DNA of 15,988 nucleotides from an uncultured Oscillospiraceae bacterium (lineage in GTDB: Bacteria; Bacillota; Clostridia; Oscillospirales; Ruminococcaceae): contig CAJMEU010000057.1 of the NCBI GenBank assembly GCA_905212515.1, positions 1 to 15,988 on the forward strand. Reading direction: 5' to 3'. The notes under the pieces are model-generated. The model had not been told where the DNA came from. It was given only the letters and a program-made list of their open reading frames with translations, and did no database searches. Positions 7,168 through 13,666 of the stretch are shown piece after piece. Numbering within the stretch: the stretch's first letter is position 1; each line of letters begins with the position of its first letter. A program made the position numbers and the translations under genes.

Positions 7168-7184
7168 CCCTTCTGAAAGAAGGG
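7168..7184 (-). promoter_or_regulatory. RBS-occluding hairpin before the DedA-family gene
   Basis: A perfect 7-bp stem (7168-7174 with 7178-7184; mRNA sense CCCTTCT / AGAAGGG) with a 3-nt loop lies in the 54-bp gap before the DedA start. The 3' arm contains the AAGGGG ribosome site, so folding would hide it. Visible structure; any regulatory role is inferred. Confidence 0.45.
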
Positions 7185-7211
7185 TATGCGGGCGCGGGCG
7201 CCGGTATGCCC

Positions 7212-8567
7212 TCAGGCGCCGATGAGGCCGGCGGCGCCCAGCGCCGCCCCCAGGGCGATGCACAGGCTGTAGGCCAGCCGCGCCCGGGGTTTGTCCGCCA
7301 AACTCCGCCACAGGCTGGCGGCACAGTACACAAAGGCGCAGCCCAGGAAAAAGCCCGTGCGCGCGCCGCTCTGCCACACCGTGGGTGAAAAGCCCAGCAT
7401 GGCCTTGGTGGAAAAGCCCGCGCACAGCGCGGCAATGGCAAAAAAGGCCCGCCGGCTGTGCCCCAGCGCCAAATACAGGCACACCACGCAGGCGGCCAGG
7501 ATGAAGCACAGCGTCAAAAAGGACAGCCAGCGTTTGGGCTCCCAGGCCGTGGCCGTGTGCACAATGCCGTACTTGGTCACCGCGCTTTTGAAAAAGGCCA
7601 GCTTCGGCACCGCCGCGCACAGCGCTTCGCCCAAAACGCCCAGCGCCAGCACCGCCAGCGCGTTCAGCAGCGAAAGGCCCCGCGCCCAGGGGCATTTGGT
7701 GCGCGCCCACACGCACAGCACCAGCCCCACGCACAGAAGAAAGAACAGCACGTCCCGCCCGTAGGCGATGCTGGCCATGCCGCTGGAAATGCCCAGCTCG
7801 GCGTTCTCCAGCAGCGTGCGGCGGCCGAAATCGATGAACCAGCTGGTGGTCTCGCCGGCCATGCGCGCCGCCGTGCCCGGGCAGGTGGCCGCGTACAGGG
7901 CGTTCGCCCCGCAGGCGGCCAGCAATACCCACAAAAAGCCCGCCGGCCGCCGTTTTGTGAACAGGTCATACCCCAGCAGCGCCAGCAGGCACAGCAAAAG
8001 GCCCACCATCAGCTGCTCCATATTGGCGGCGTACAGGGCCAGCAGCGCGCAGGGGGCATAGGCCCACCGCGGCACGCGGCCGCCCCGGCGCGCCGTCACC
8101 AAGGGCTGCACCGCCGTCAGGGCCGCCGCCAGGGGCCACACGAACACCAGCGTGGTGCACACCCAGCCCGCGGTGCGCATGGCCGTCCAGTCATAGCTCA
8201 GCACAAGCCCCGCCAGGGCCCAGCCCGCTTTGGCGTCCCGCTCGCAGCCCAACACCCGCGCGCCCCAATACGCGCACAGCGCGATCAGCGCCGGGTCGGC
8301 CAGGCGCCATAGCAGGGTGGGCAGGGCCTCCGCCACGCACAGTACCGCCTCGATCAGCGTCCGGGCCGACCAAGTGTAATAATGCATCACCGAAAAGCCC
8401 CACAGGCTGTAGCCTTCCAGGATGGAGGCGTACATGGGGTCGTCGCCCGTGCCCAGGGTCAGCTGGGCGTGCAGGGCCAGCAGCACCGCCCCCAGCGCCA
8501 GGTAGGGCGCCGCCGGGTGCAGCAGCCAGCGCGCCGGGCCGGAGGGGCGCTTGTCCAGTTCCCTCAT
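7212..8567 (-). CDS. Polytopic membrane protein, GT-C glycosyltransferase-like (DUF6056-like)
   Basis: 451 aa, strongly hydrophobic, with roughly ten to twelve membrane segments. After the first segment an extracytoplasmic loop carries GDDPMYA and, later, WSARTLIEAVL. An acidic pair in the first loop followed by an aromatic/Arg stretch is the layout of GT-C enzymes that use polyprenyl-phosphate sugars, and it resembles the DUF6056 group. No diagnostic catalytic motif beyond that is visible, so activity is a guess. Its ATG overlaps the stop of the preceding membrane-anchored gene by 4 bp (ATGA), which argues that the two act together, possibly in a surface-polymer step. A DedA-family protein that may handle lipid carriers follows in the same operon. 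Confidence 0.6.
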   Translation of the reverse strand: MRELDKRPSGPARWLLHPAAPYLALGAVLLALHAQLTLGTGDDPMYASILEGYSLWGFSVMHYYTWSARTLIEAVLCVAEALPTLLWRLADPALIALCAYWGARVLGCERDAKAGWALAGLVLSYDWTAMRTAGWVCTTLVFVWPLAAALTAVQPLVTARRGGRVPRWAYAPCALLALYAANMEQLMVGLLLCLLALLGYDLFTKRRPAGFLWVLLAACGANALYAATCPGTAARMAGETTSWFIDFGRRTLLENAELGISSGMASIAYGRDVLFFLLCVGLVLCVWARTKCPWARGLSLLNALAVLALGVLGEALCAAVPKLAFFKSAVTKYGIVHTATAWEPKRWLSFLTLCFILAACVVCLYLALGHSRRAFFAIAALCAGFSTKAMLGFSPTVWQSGARTGFFLGCAFVYCAASLWRSLADKPRARLAYSLCIALGAALGAAGLIGA

Positions 8568-9055
8568 GGGCCCACCTCCACAAAGATGCCCGTGCGCACC
8601 AGCGTATCATGGCCGTTGCAGCGGTAGGCGATGCACAGTTCATAGCTGCCGGCGGGCAGGGCCTTTTCCGCGCAGCGGGAGGTAAAGCCCCCGTACTCGC
8701 CGAACACCACATCCCCAATGGCCTGTTTTGCCGCCGCGTCCTCCCGCAGCACCGTGGGCAGCGTCCAGCCCGCGCCGTCGCCGGCAAGCACCGCCGCGCG
8801 GATATCCACGGCTTCGAACCGCTGCTGGCGCACGCAGGCCCAGCCCTCCACCGTCAGCATGCCGTCCGCCCGCTCACAGGCGGTGATGTCCCACAGCAGG
8901 TCCGCGGGCACGGGCTCGGGGTAATCCTCGGCGCGGATGGGGCGCGGCGCGCGCAGGCCGTGCACCAGCAGCAGCAAAAACAGGGCCACCACGGCCGCGC
9001 ACAGGGCCGCCAGGCCCAGCACCGCCCTGCGTTTGGGCGGGATATAAGGTTCCAT
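8564..9055 (-). CDS. Membrane-anchored extracytoplasmic protein of unknown function
   Basis: 163 aa, started at ATG 9055 behind AAAGGGG; the frame remains open upstream into the Crp/Fnr gene but that is shadow. A basic N-terminus (MEPYIPPKRR) precedes one hydrophobic segment at about 11-32 with no lipobox, so the rest should lie outside the membrane. The ectodomain has alternating strands (LTVEGWACV, SYELCIAYRC, GIFVEV), six cysteines in the whole protein and the look of a small beta sandwich. I do not recognise the family. It overlaps the GT-C-like gene by 4 bp and starts 20 bp after the Crp/Fnr gene, so it probably works as an accessory of the membrane protein. Confidence 0.7.
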   Translation of the reverse strand: MEPYIPPKRRAVLGLAALCAAVVALFLLLLVHGLRAPRPIRAEDYPEPVPADLLWDITACERADGMLTVEGWACVRQQRFEAVDIRAAVLAGDGAGWTLPTVLREDAAAKQAIGDVVFGEYGGFTSRCAEKALPAGSYELCIAYRCNGHDTLVRTGIFVEVGP

Positions 9056-9075
9056 GCCGTTCCCCTTTCCGCCGC

Positions 9076-9732
9076 CTACACGGCCATGTGGCGCGCCAGG
9101 CGCTCCGGGTCTTTGATCAGCAGCGCCGGCGCCGTCTCCACGGCGCCCTCCTCCCGCAGCTCGCGCAGGATACGGTTCACGCTGTTGCGGGTGGAGATGC
9201 CGCAGAAGCCCGCAATGTCCTCGTTGGTCACCGGCAGGCCGATCTCCACCCCCCGCGCCGTGCGCCTGCCGAACGGCCCGATCAGCCCGTACAAAAAGGC
9301 GCACACCGCGCCCTTTTTGCCGTTCATGGTCATGATCTGCTGGCGGTAGATGCTGGCCGATAGCTGCTGGCGGTAATAGTTTTTCACATAGGCCTGCAGG
9401 CGGGGGTCGGCGTTGATATCGGCCCAGAATTCCACCCGCGGCACCCGGTAGAACACCGCCTGCTCGGATTCCACCCGCACGTTGAAAGGCGCGGAGGTGT
9501 ATTTAGACACCTCGTCCCGCATCAGCGAGATGATGTCCGGCGCCTGCAGGTAGGCGATGTTGAACTCCCGCCCGTCCCGCAGAATGACGCTGGTTTTGAT
9601 GACGCCCTCCTTCAGCACGAAGGTGTGGGACACCTCTGAGCCGTAATAGATCAGATATTCCCGCCGGCGCCGGGCAACGGTGGGGATATTTTTCTGCGCC
9701 AGGAACTCCAGCAGATATTCCGCGTCCGTCAC
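9076..9732 (-). CDS. Crp/Fnr-family regulator, LarR-like by context
   Basis: About 218 aa. The start is placed at GTG 9732 because an AGGGGGTG ribosome site lies 6 bp before it; a GTG at 9741 would overlap that site. Residues about 10-115 form the cyclic-nucleotide-binding-like barrel (e.g. FVLKEGVIKTSVILRDGREF). A long dimer helix follows, and the C-terminus is an HTH_Crp domain (LPVTNEDIAGFCGISTRNSVNRILREL). No cysteine cluster for an iron-sulfur centre is seen. It is transcribed divergently from larA with a tandem palindrome between them. In L. plantarum the Crp/Fnr-family LarR sits in the same position and activates larA in response to L-lactate. It also heads the minus-strand operon down to tcdA, so it may control both sides. 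Confidence 0.88.
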   Translation of the reverse strand: MTDAEYLLEFLAQKNIPTVARRRREYLIYYGSEVSHTFVLKEGVIKTSVILRDGREFNIAYLQAPDIISLMRDEVSKYTSAPFNVRVESEQAVFYRVPRVEFWADINADPRLQAYVKNYYRQQLSASIYRQQIMTMNGKKGAVCAFLYGLIGPFGRRTARGVEIGLPVTNEDIAGFCGISTRNSVNRILRELREEGAVETAPALLIKDPERLARHMAV

Positions 9733-9752
9733 GTCCGCCACCCCCTAAACTA

Positions 9753-9777
9753 TAACAAATGTTAACATAGAATGTTA
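9753..9777. promoter_or_regulatory. Tandem palindromic operator between the Crp/Fnr gene and larA
   Basis: Two overlapping dyads share a half-site: TAACAAATGTTA (9753-9764) and TAACATAGAATGTTA (9763-9777, perfect 6-bp arms). The second is centred at 9770, about 43 bp before the predicted larA transcript start, a position used by Crp-type activators that contact RNA polymerase at -41.5. Likely the site of the adjacent Crp/Fnr protein, comparable to the Lar box. Binding is not shown. Confidence 0.65.
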
Positions 9778-9800
9778 CGTTTTTCAAGGAAAATTTGCTG

Positions 9801-9806
9801 TATACT
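9801..9806 (+). promoter_or_regulatory. -10 element of the larA promoter, weak -35
   Basis: TATACT at 9801-9806 is a good extended-type -10, but the position 17 bp upstream (CGTTTT, 9778-9783) is a poor -35. A weak -35 beside an operator fits an activator-dependent promoter. The predicted leader before the larA ATG is about 57 nt. Confidence 0.55.
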
Positions 9807-9869
9807 AGAGCAAAAGCCCTGTTTTTGATCCGTTTTTACACCGATTTATCTGCTAAGGAGATGTTTTTC

Positions 9870-11147
9870 ATGGTAGAAATCGCCCTGCCATACGACAAAA
9901 CCACCGTTATCGCCCATATCAAGGAGGAAAATCTGGCCGGGATCCTGGTATCCCGCCAGTCCGGCGCCCAACCCAGCGCGCCCGGCGCCCAATTGGTGGA
10001 GCAGTCGCTGGACGCGCCCATCGGCGCCCCCACTTTGGAGGAGCTGGCCAAAGGAAAAAAAGACATCGTGCTCATCAGCTCCGACCACACCCGCCCCGTG
10101 CCCTCCCACATCATCACGCCCATCCTGCTGCGCCGCCTGCGGGCCGCCGCGCCGGGCGCCCGCATCCGCATCCTGGTGGCCACGGGCTACCACCGCCCCT
10201 CCACCGCCGAGGAGCTGGCGGCCAAATACGGCCCGGAGATCGCCGCGCAGGAAGAGATCGTGATGCACATCGCCAAGGACGACGCCGCCATGGTGAAGAT
10301 CGGCACCCTGCCCTCCGGAGGTGAGCTGCTGATCAACCGCGTGGCCGCCGAGGCCGACCTGCTGCTGGCCGAGGGCTTTATCGAGGCCCACTTTTTCGCC
10401 GGATTTTCCGGCGGCCGCAAATCTGTGCTGCCGGGCGTGGCCTCCTACCGCACCATCATGGCCAACCACTCGGGCGAATTCATCGCCGACGAGGGTTCCC
10501 GCACGGGCAACCTGCGCCGCAACCTGATCCACGAGGATATGGTGTACGCGGCCCGCGCGGCGAAGCTGGCCTTTATCGTGAATGTGGTGCTGAACCAGCG
10601 GCACGAGATCATCGGCAGTTTTGCCGGCGACGTGGAGCAGGCCCACCAGGCCGGCTGCGACTTTTTGAAGGACCTGGCCCGCGTGGACCCGGTGGACTGC
10701 GACATCGTGATCGCCACCAACAGCGGCTATCCCATGGATCAGAACCTGTACCAGGCCGTGAAGGGCATGACGGCCGCCGAGGCCACGCTGTCCCACAGCG
10801 GCGTGATCATCCTGGTGGCCGGCTGCCGCGACGGCCACGGCGGCCCGGAATTTTACGAGCTGTTCAGCAAGGCCGCCGGCGCGCGGGAATATTGGGACGG
10901 CTGCCTTGCCTGCCCCCGGCAGGACACCCCGCCCGAGCAGTGGCAGGCGCAGGTTTTGGCCCGGGTGCTGATGCGCCACAAGGTGATTTTGGTGTCCGAC
11001 CTGGTGGACCCCGCCCTGGTGCGCGGCCTGCACATGGAACCGGCCAGGACCGTGGATGAAGCCCTGGCCCGCGCCTATGAGATCATGGGCAGGGACGCCA
11101 GGGTGGCCGTGATCCCGGACGGCCTGTCCGTCATCGTCAACCGCTGA
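9870..11147 (+). CDS. larA: Nickel-pincer lactate racemase LarA
   Basis: 425 aa, started at ATG 9870 (AAGGAG 9 bp upstream). LarA interconverts D- and L-lactate in the cytoplasm using a nickel pyridinium-thioamide pincer nucleotide. The residues known from the L. plantarum enzyme are all here at the same numbers: D72 and R75 (SDHTRPVP), H108 (GYHRPST), H174 (EAHFFAGF), K184 (GGRKSVLPG, the lysine that binds the cofactor), H200 (MANHSGEF, nickel ligand), Q295 and K298 (YQAVKG). With length and order unchanged, an active LarA fold is very likely. Related LarA homologues racemise or epimerise other 2-hydroxy acids, so lactate is the best guess, not certain. The cofactor genes larB, larC and larE are not in the window. 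Single-gene transcript with its own terminator. Confidence 0.93.
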   Translation: MVEIALPYDKTTVIAHIKEENLAGILVSRQSGAQPSAPGAQLVEQSLDAPIGAPTLEELAKGKKDIVLISSDHTRPVPSHIITPILLRRLRAAAPGARIRILVATGYHRPSTAEELAAKYGPEIAAQEEIVMHIAKDDAAMVKIGTLPSGGELLINRVAAEADLLLAEGFIEAHFFAGFSGGRKSVLPGVASYRTIMANHSGEFIADEGSRTGNLRRNLIHEDMVYAARAAKLAFIVNVVLNQRHEIIGSFAGDVEQAHQAGCDFLKDLARVDPVDCDIVIATNSGYPMDQNLYQAVKGMTAAEATLSHSGVIILVAGCRDGHGGPEFYELFSKAAGAREYWDGCLACPRQDTPPEQWQAQVLARVLMRHKVILVSDLVDPALVRGLHMEPARTVDEALARAYEIMGRDARVAVIPDGLSVIVNR

Positions 11148-11167
11148 CGCCCCCTTTTGCCCGCATA

Positions 11168-11207
11168 AAATGGCCGGGCTGCCTGCAAAGGCAGCCCGGC
11201 TGTTTTA
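11168..11207. terminator. Bidirectional terminator between larA and the LRR protein gene
   Basis: A perfect 12-bp stem (11173-11184 with 11189-11200) with a GCAA loop is followed by TGTTTT on + and by CATTTTAT on -. It lies 20 bp after the larA stop and 38 bp beyond the stop of the convergent LRR gene. A smaller hairpin (GGCC arms near 11221-11237) sits between it and the LRR gene. Confidence 0.88.
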
Positions 11208-11244
11208 TATGCAAGGCGAGGGCCTCTTAAAGGGGCCGGCTGTT

Positions 11245-13344
11245 TCACGCGATGCCGTAACCCGCTTTCAGGCGGGCGAACTCCACGGAATCGGCAAAGC
11301 CGTAGAACACTTCTTCGCGGCTGTGGCCGTCTTGCAGGTAGCTTGTCCAGAAAGCGACGCCGGTGGTTTCTCCTTCCCTGTCCATGAACAGGCTGTAGAG
11401 GGTTTTCACAAAGGCTTCATCGGAGAGGTTTTTGCTGTTCATCTCTTTGCTGAACACAAAGCCGTAAGTGCAGGACGTCGCGTCCACCGTGCCGTCCTGC
11501 AGCCAGCGTACCCAATCGGCGTGGCCGGCTTTATCCGGGTCACGGGAGAGCGCCACGCGGTAGCAGCGGGTGACGAAGCCTGCCAGCCCTTCGGTGGGCC
11601 AGGGGTCGACGGGCTGCGGCGGCGTGGGCTCGTCGGGGGTTTTGACGGTCACTGCGCAGGTAGCCTCATGGCCGTACCAGCTTTTGGCCGTGATGGTGGC
11701 GGTACCGTCGGCCATGGCCGTTACAACGCCGCTGTCGCTGACCGTGGCCACCGCCTCAGCCGAGGATGTCCAGAAAATGTACTTGTAGGTGGCATCGGCC
11801 GGCGTCAGGCTCGCTTTCAGCTTGGCCGTCTGTCCCGGCTCCAGGGACAATTCGGTTTTATCCAGGGCAATGGCAGTGTCCGGCACCGTGGGCGTCTGCG
11901 CTTTCCACACCGCGTACAGCGTGACGGTGCCGCCGGCCTCCATCGTTAGATTTTCCACCTGGGCCCCATCGGCATAAACCACTGTGTCCGCCCCCGCGTC
12001 CGTATCCCAGCCCATAAAATCACTGCCGGGCTTTGTAAAGCCGCTGGCGGGCAGCGTTGCCGGCTGGCCGTAGGTGGCGTTCAGCGCTTCCATGGTGCCC
12101 GCGGCCCCCTCGCCGCCCTCAAATTGGATGGTGTAGGTATTGGGCGTCCACTTGGCGTAATACGTATGACCTGCCTCCGCCGAGGTCACGGCCTCTCCGG
12201 AACAATCACTGTTTTCATACCAGCCGCCGAACGTGTGGCCCTCCTTGGCAGGTGCGGCCAGCGTGCCGGCTTGGAACACGATGTCCCCCGCGAAGGCGCC
12301 GCCGTCCAGTATCCCTATGGCTGTTTTGGCAGAGTCATAATTTTCGGAAGAAAGCAATTCCGCCGCCTTTTTCTCCCGGGTGTACAGCACGCTGTTTTGC
12401 GGGAGCCCCGCAAAAGCCTTCTCGGCAATTTCAGTGATGCCGGCCGGCAATAAAAGCCCGGCTAACTGTGTGGAATTGAACGCATGCTGTCCGATCGTCA
12501 GGTAATTTGCCGGCAGCGCGATCGTTGCAAGGTTGTTGCAGAACTGGAACGTCTGGTTGGGGATCTCCTGAATATGTGCGGGCAGCTTGGCGTAAGCCAA
12601 ATCCTTGCACATATAAAAAACGGCCGTGCCCAATGAATTTATACTGTCAGGCAGTTCGATTTTGGTCAGACCGGACAGTTGAAACGCCCCGTTCCTGACC
12701 GCGGAAATCGAATCGCCGAAAATGGCGCCGGTTAAATTTGTGCACTTTAAAAAAGCATTTTCCCCAAGCGTTTCAAGTCCGGACAAATCGACCTGCCGCA
12801 GGGCGGTATGTTCAAATCCGCTCCGTTGAATTTCGGCCACTTTGTCAAGTCCGTCAACGCTTTCCAGGCCCATGCAGGTGTGGAACGCCTGCATGCCAAT
12901 GGTTTTTACTGAGTCGGCCAAGGTAAGGCTTTTCAAATTGGTTGCCAGTTTCATGGCCCGCTTGCCCACATTGGTCACACCATTTTCGACAACCATGCGT
13001 GTGATATCCATTAGGGAATCTTTCCACGGGCGCGTATCCGTAGGGAGAGGGTCATATACGTGTTCTTCAATGGCCTTTCGCTCGATTTCAGCCGTCACTC
13101 CTGTAACGTCCAATTCCGCCATCATGCCCTCACCGCTTATGACCAGCGTATAGGTTGGCTTCGCCGGGTCATTCTCATTCGTTTCCAGATAGGCAACCAC
13201 GCTGCTGCCCGGGGCGGAAATATCCCAAGGGTTATTTTTTGTGCCTTGTCCTCCGCCGCCCAAGCCCTCCTCGGCCGAGACGGGCACAGCTAGGCTTACG
13301 GCGAAACCCAGCGCCAGCAGTACAGTGAACCACTTCTTTTTCAT
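11245..13344 (-). CDS. Secreted BspA-like LRR protein with InlB-B, Big_2 and DUF4214 domains
   Basis: 699 aa, started at ATG 13344 behind AAGGAGG. The signal peptide (MKKKWFTVLLALGF...PVSAEE) is cut near residue 24. Residues about 115-315 are BspA-type LRR_5 repeats (e.g. LADSVKTIGMQAFHTCMGL). About 345-400 and 402-482 are two InlB B-type repeats (GGWYENSDCSG...YYAKW; MGWDTDAG...LYAVW), 488-568 is a Big_2 Ig-like domain and about 585-690 is DUF4214. There is no LPXTG motif or C-terminal membrane anchor, so it is released or held by DUF4214 or non-covalently. Such proteins bind host or microbial surface polymers; the ligand cannot be predicted. The LRR part (12400-13150) has visibly lower GC than neighbouring genes, hinting at separate origin. 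It is preceded by a leader with a terminator and upstream ORF. Confidence 0.88.
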   Translation of the reverse strand: MKKKWFTVLLALGFAVSLAVPVSAEEGLGGGGQGTKNNPWDISAPGSSVVAYLETNENDPAKPTYTLVISGEGMMAELDVTGVTAEIERKAIEEHVYDPLPTDTRPWKDSLMDITRMVVENGVTNVGKRAMKLATNLKSLTLADSVKTIGMQAFHTCMGLESVDGLDKVAEIQRSGFEHTALRQVDLSGLETLGENAFLKCTNLTGAIFGDSISAVRNGAFQLSGLTKIELPDSINSLGTAVFYMCKDLAYAKLPAHIQEIPNQTFQFCNNLATIALPANYLTIGQHAFNSTQLAGLLLPAGITEIAEKAFAGLPQNSVLYTREKKAAELLSSENYDSAKTAIGILDGGAFAGDIVFQAGTLAAPAKEGHTFGGWYENSDCSGEAVTSAEAGHTYYAKWTPNTYTIQFEGGEGAAGTMEALNATYGQPATLPASGFTKPGSDFMGWDTDAGADTVVYADGAQVENLTMEAGGTVTLYAVWKAQTPTVPDTAIALDKTELSLEPGQTAKLKASLTPADATYKYIFWTSSAEAVATVSDSGVVTAMADGTATITAKSWYGHEATCAVTVKTPDEPTPPQPVDPWPTEGLAGFVTRCYRVALSRDPDKAGHADWVRWLQDGTVDATSCTYGFVFSKEMNSKNLSDEAFVKTLYSLFMDREGETTGVAFWTSYLQDGHSREEVFYGFADSVEFARLKAGYGIA

Positions 13345-13378
13345 TTGCTGATTCCTCCTTATCCGTATTTCTGCACGA

Positions 13379-13421
13379 CAAAAAAGGCCAAGGGAACCCC
13401 ATACAGGTATCCCTTGGCCTT
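13379..13421 (-). terminator. Leader terminator (putative attenuator) before the LRR gene
   Basis: A perfect 11-bp stem (13384-13394 with 13411-13421; AAGGCCAAGGG / CCCTTGGCCTT in the transcript), a 16-nt loop and a T6 run on the minus strand only form an intrinsic terminator. It lies 35 bp before the LRR start codon and downstream of that gene's own promoter, so it should cut most transcripts unless antitermination occurs. Confidence 0.75.
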
Positions 13422-13444
13422 GTTCGTACTGACTAGTTGTTAAA

Positions 13445-13495
13445 TTAGAAGCGCCCCCCCCTATTCCAGTTTTTACCATTCTTCATTTTGAACAT
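13445..13495 (-). CDS. 16-codon leader ORF upstream of the LRR gene
   Basis: ATG at 13495 lies 7 bp after a strong GAAGGAGG site and reads MFKMKNGKNWNRGGRF before a TAA, 24 nt ahead of the terminator hairpin. The ribosome site lies inside a perfect palindrome, AGGAGGCCTCCT (13497-13508), and the two Gly codons fall in a G8 run (13454-13461). Loss of one G would put this ORF in frame with the LRR gene, with no stop across the hairpin. The good ribosome site supports translation; no homologue is recognised, and it could act only as an RNA element. Confidence 0.5.
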   Translation of the reverse strand: MFKMKNGKNWNRGGRF

Positions 13496-13525
13496 CAGGA
13501 GGCCTCCTTCCCATTTTCTGGTTTT

Positions 13526-13554
13526 ATTATATCAAACGGGTACTTTCTTTGCAA
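13526..13554 (-). promoter_or_regulatory. Sigma-A promoter of the LRR protein gene
   Basis: On the minus strand the -35 is TTGCAA (13549-13554), the spacer is 17 bp and the -10 is TATAAT (13526-13531). Predicted start near 13519 gives a leader of about 175 nt. It is divergent from the metal-operon promoter, with 39 bp between the two -35 boxes. Confidence 0.8.
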
Positions 13555-13593
13555 GTGTTTTTACGGCTGCGCATTAATTTTTTCCATTTTCCC

Positions 13594-13622
13594 TTGACAA
13601 AGCAAAAGGTTGTGATTATAAT
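13594..13622 (+). promoter_or_regulatory. Perfect-consensus promoter of the metal-efflux operon
   Basis: TTGACA (13594-13599), 17-bp spacer, TATAAT (13617-13622). Predicted start near 13629 falls in the ArsR-type operator. Such a strong promoter needs tight repression, consistent with the repressor gene that follows. Confidence 0.9.
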
Positions 13623-13627
13623 AACAA

Positions 13628-13643
13628 ATGAACAATCGTTCAT
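13628..13643. promoter_or_regulatory. ArsR/SmtB-type operator
   Basis: Perfect inverted repeat ATGAAC-AATC-GTTCAT overlapping the transcript start. The TGAACA...TTCA core is the form recognised by SmtB/CzrA/CadC repressors. The regulator encoded 24 bp downstream is the obvious ligand. Confidence 0.8.
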
Positions 13644-13666
13644 ACGTTTGCAGAAAGGAGGCCCTT

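Noticed and set aside
6517..7932. Long N-terminal extension of the tcdA frame
   Set aside because: It runs out of frame through the DedA and GT-C-like genes; TcdA homology and the ribosome site begin at 6516.
9749..9777. TATAGT (9749-9754, minus) as the -10 of the Crp/Fnr gene
   Set aside because: Its transcript start would fall at or after the ribosome site, leaving no room for it; the true promoter on this side is unclear.
9846..11033. 395-codon minus-strand frame opposite larA
   Set aside because: The plus strand encodes LarA with every active-site residue; the reverse frame is His/Gly/Val-rich shadow.
13345..13479. LRR gene starting at ATG 13479 with a 45-residue extension
   Set aside because: That start has no good ribosome site, the extension crosses a terminator hairpin, and a typical signal peptide with AAGGAGG starts at 13344.
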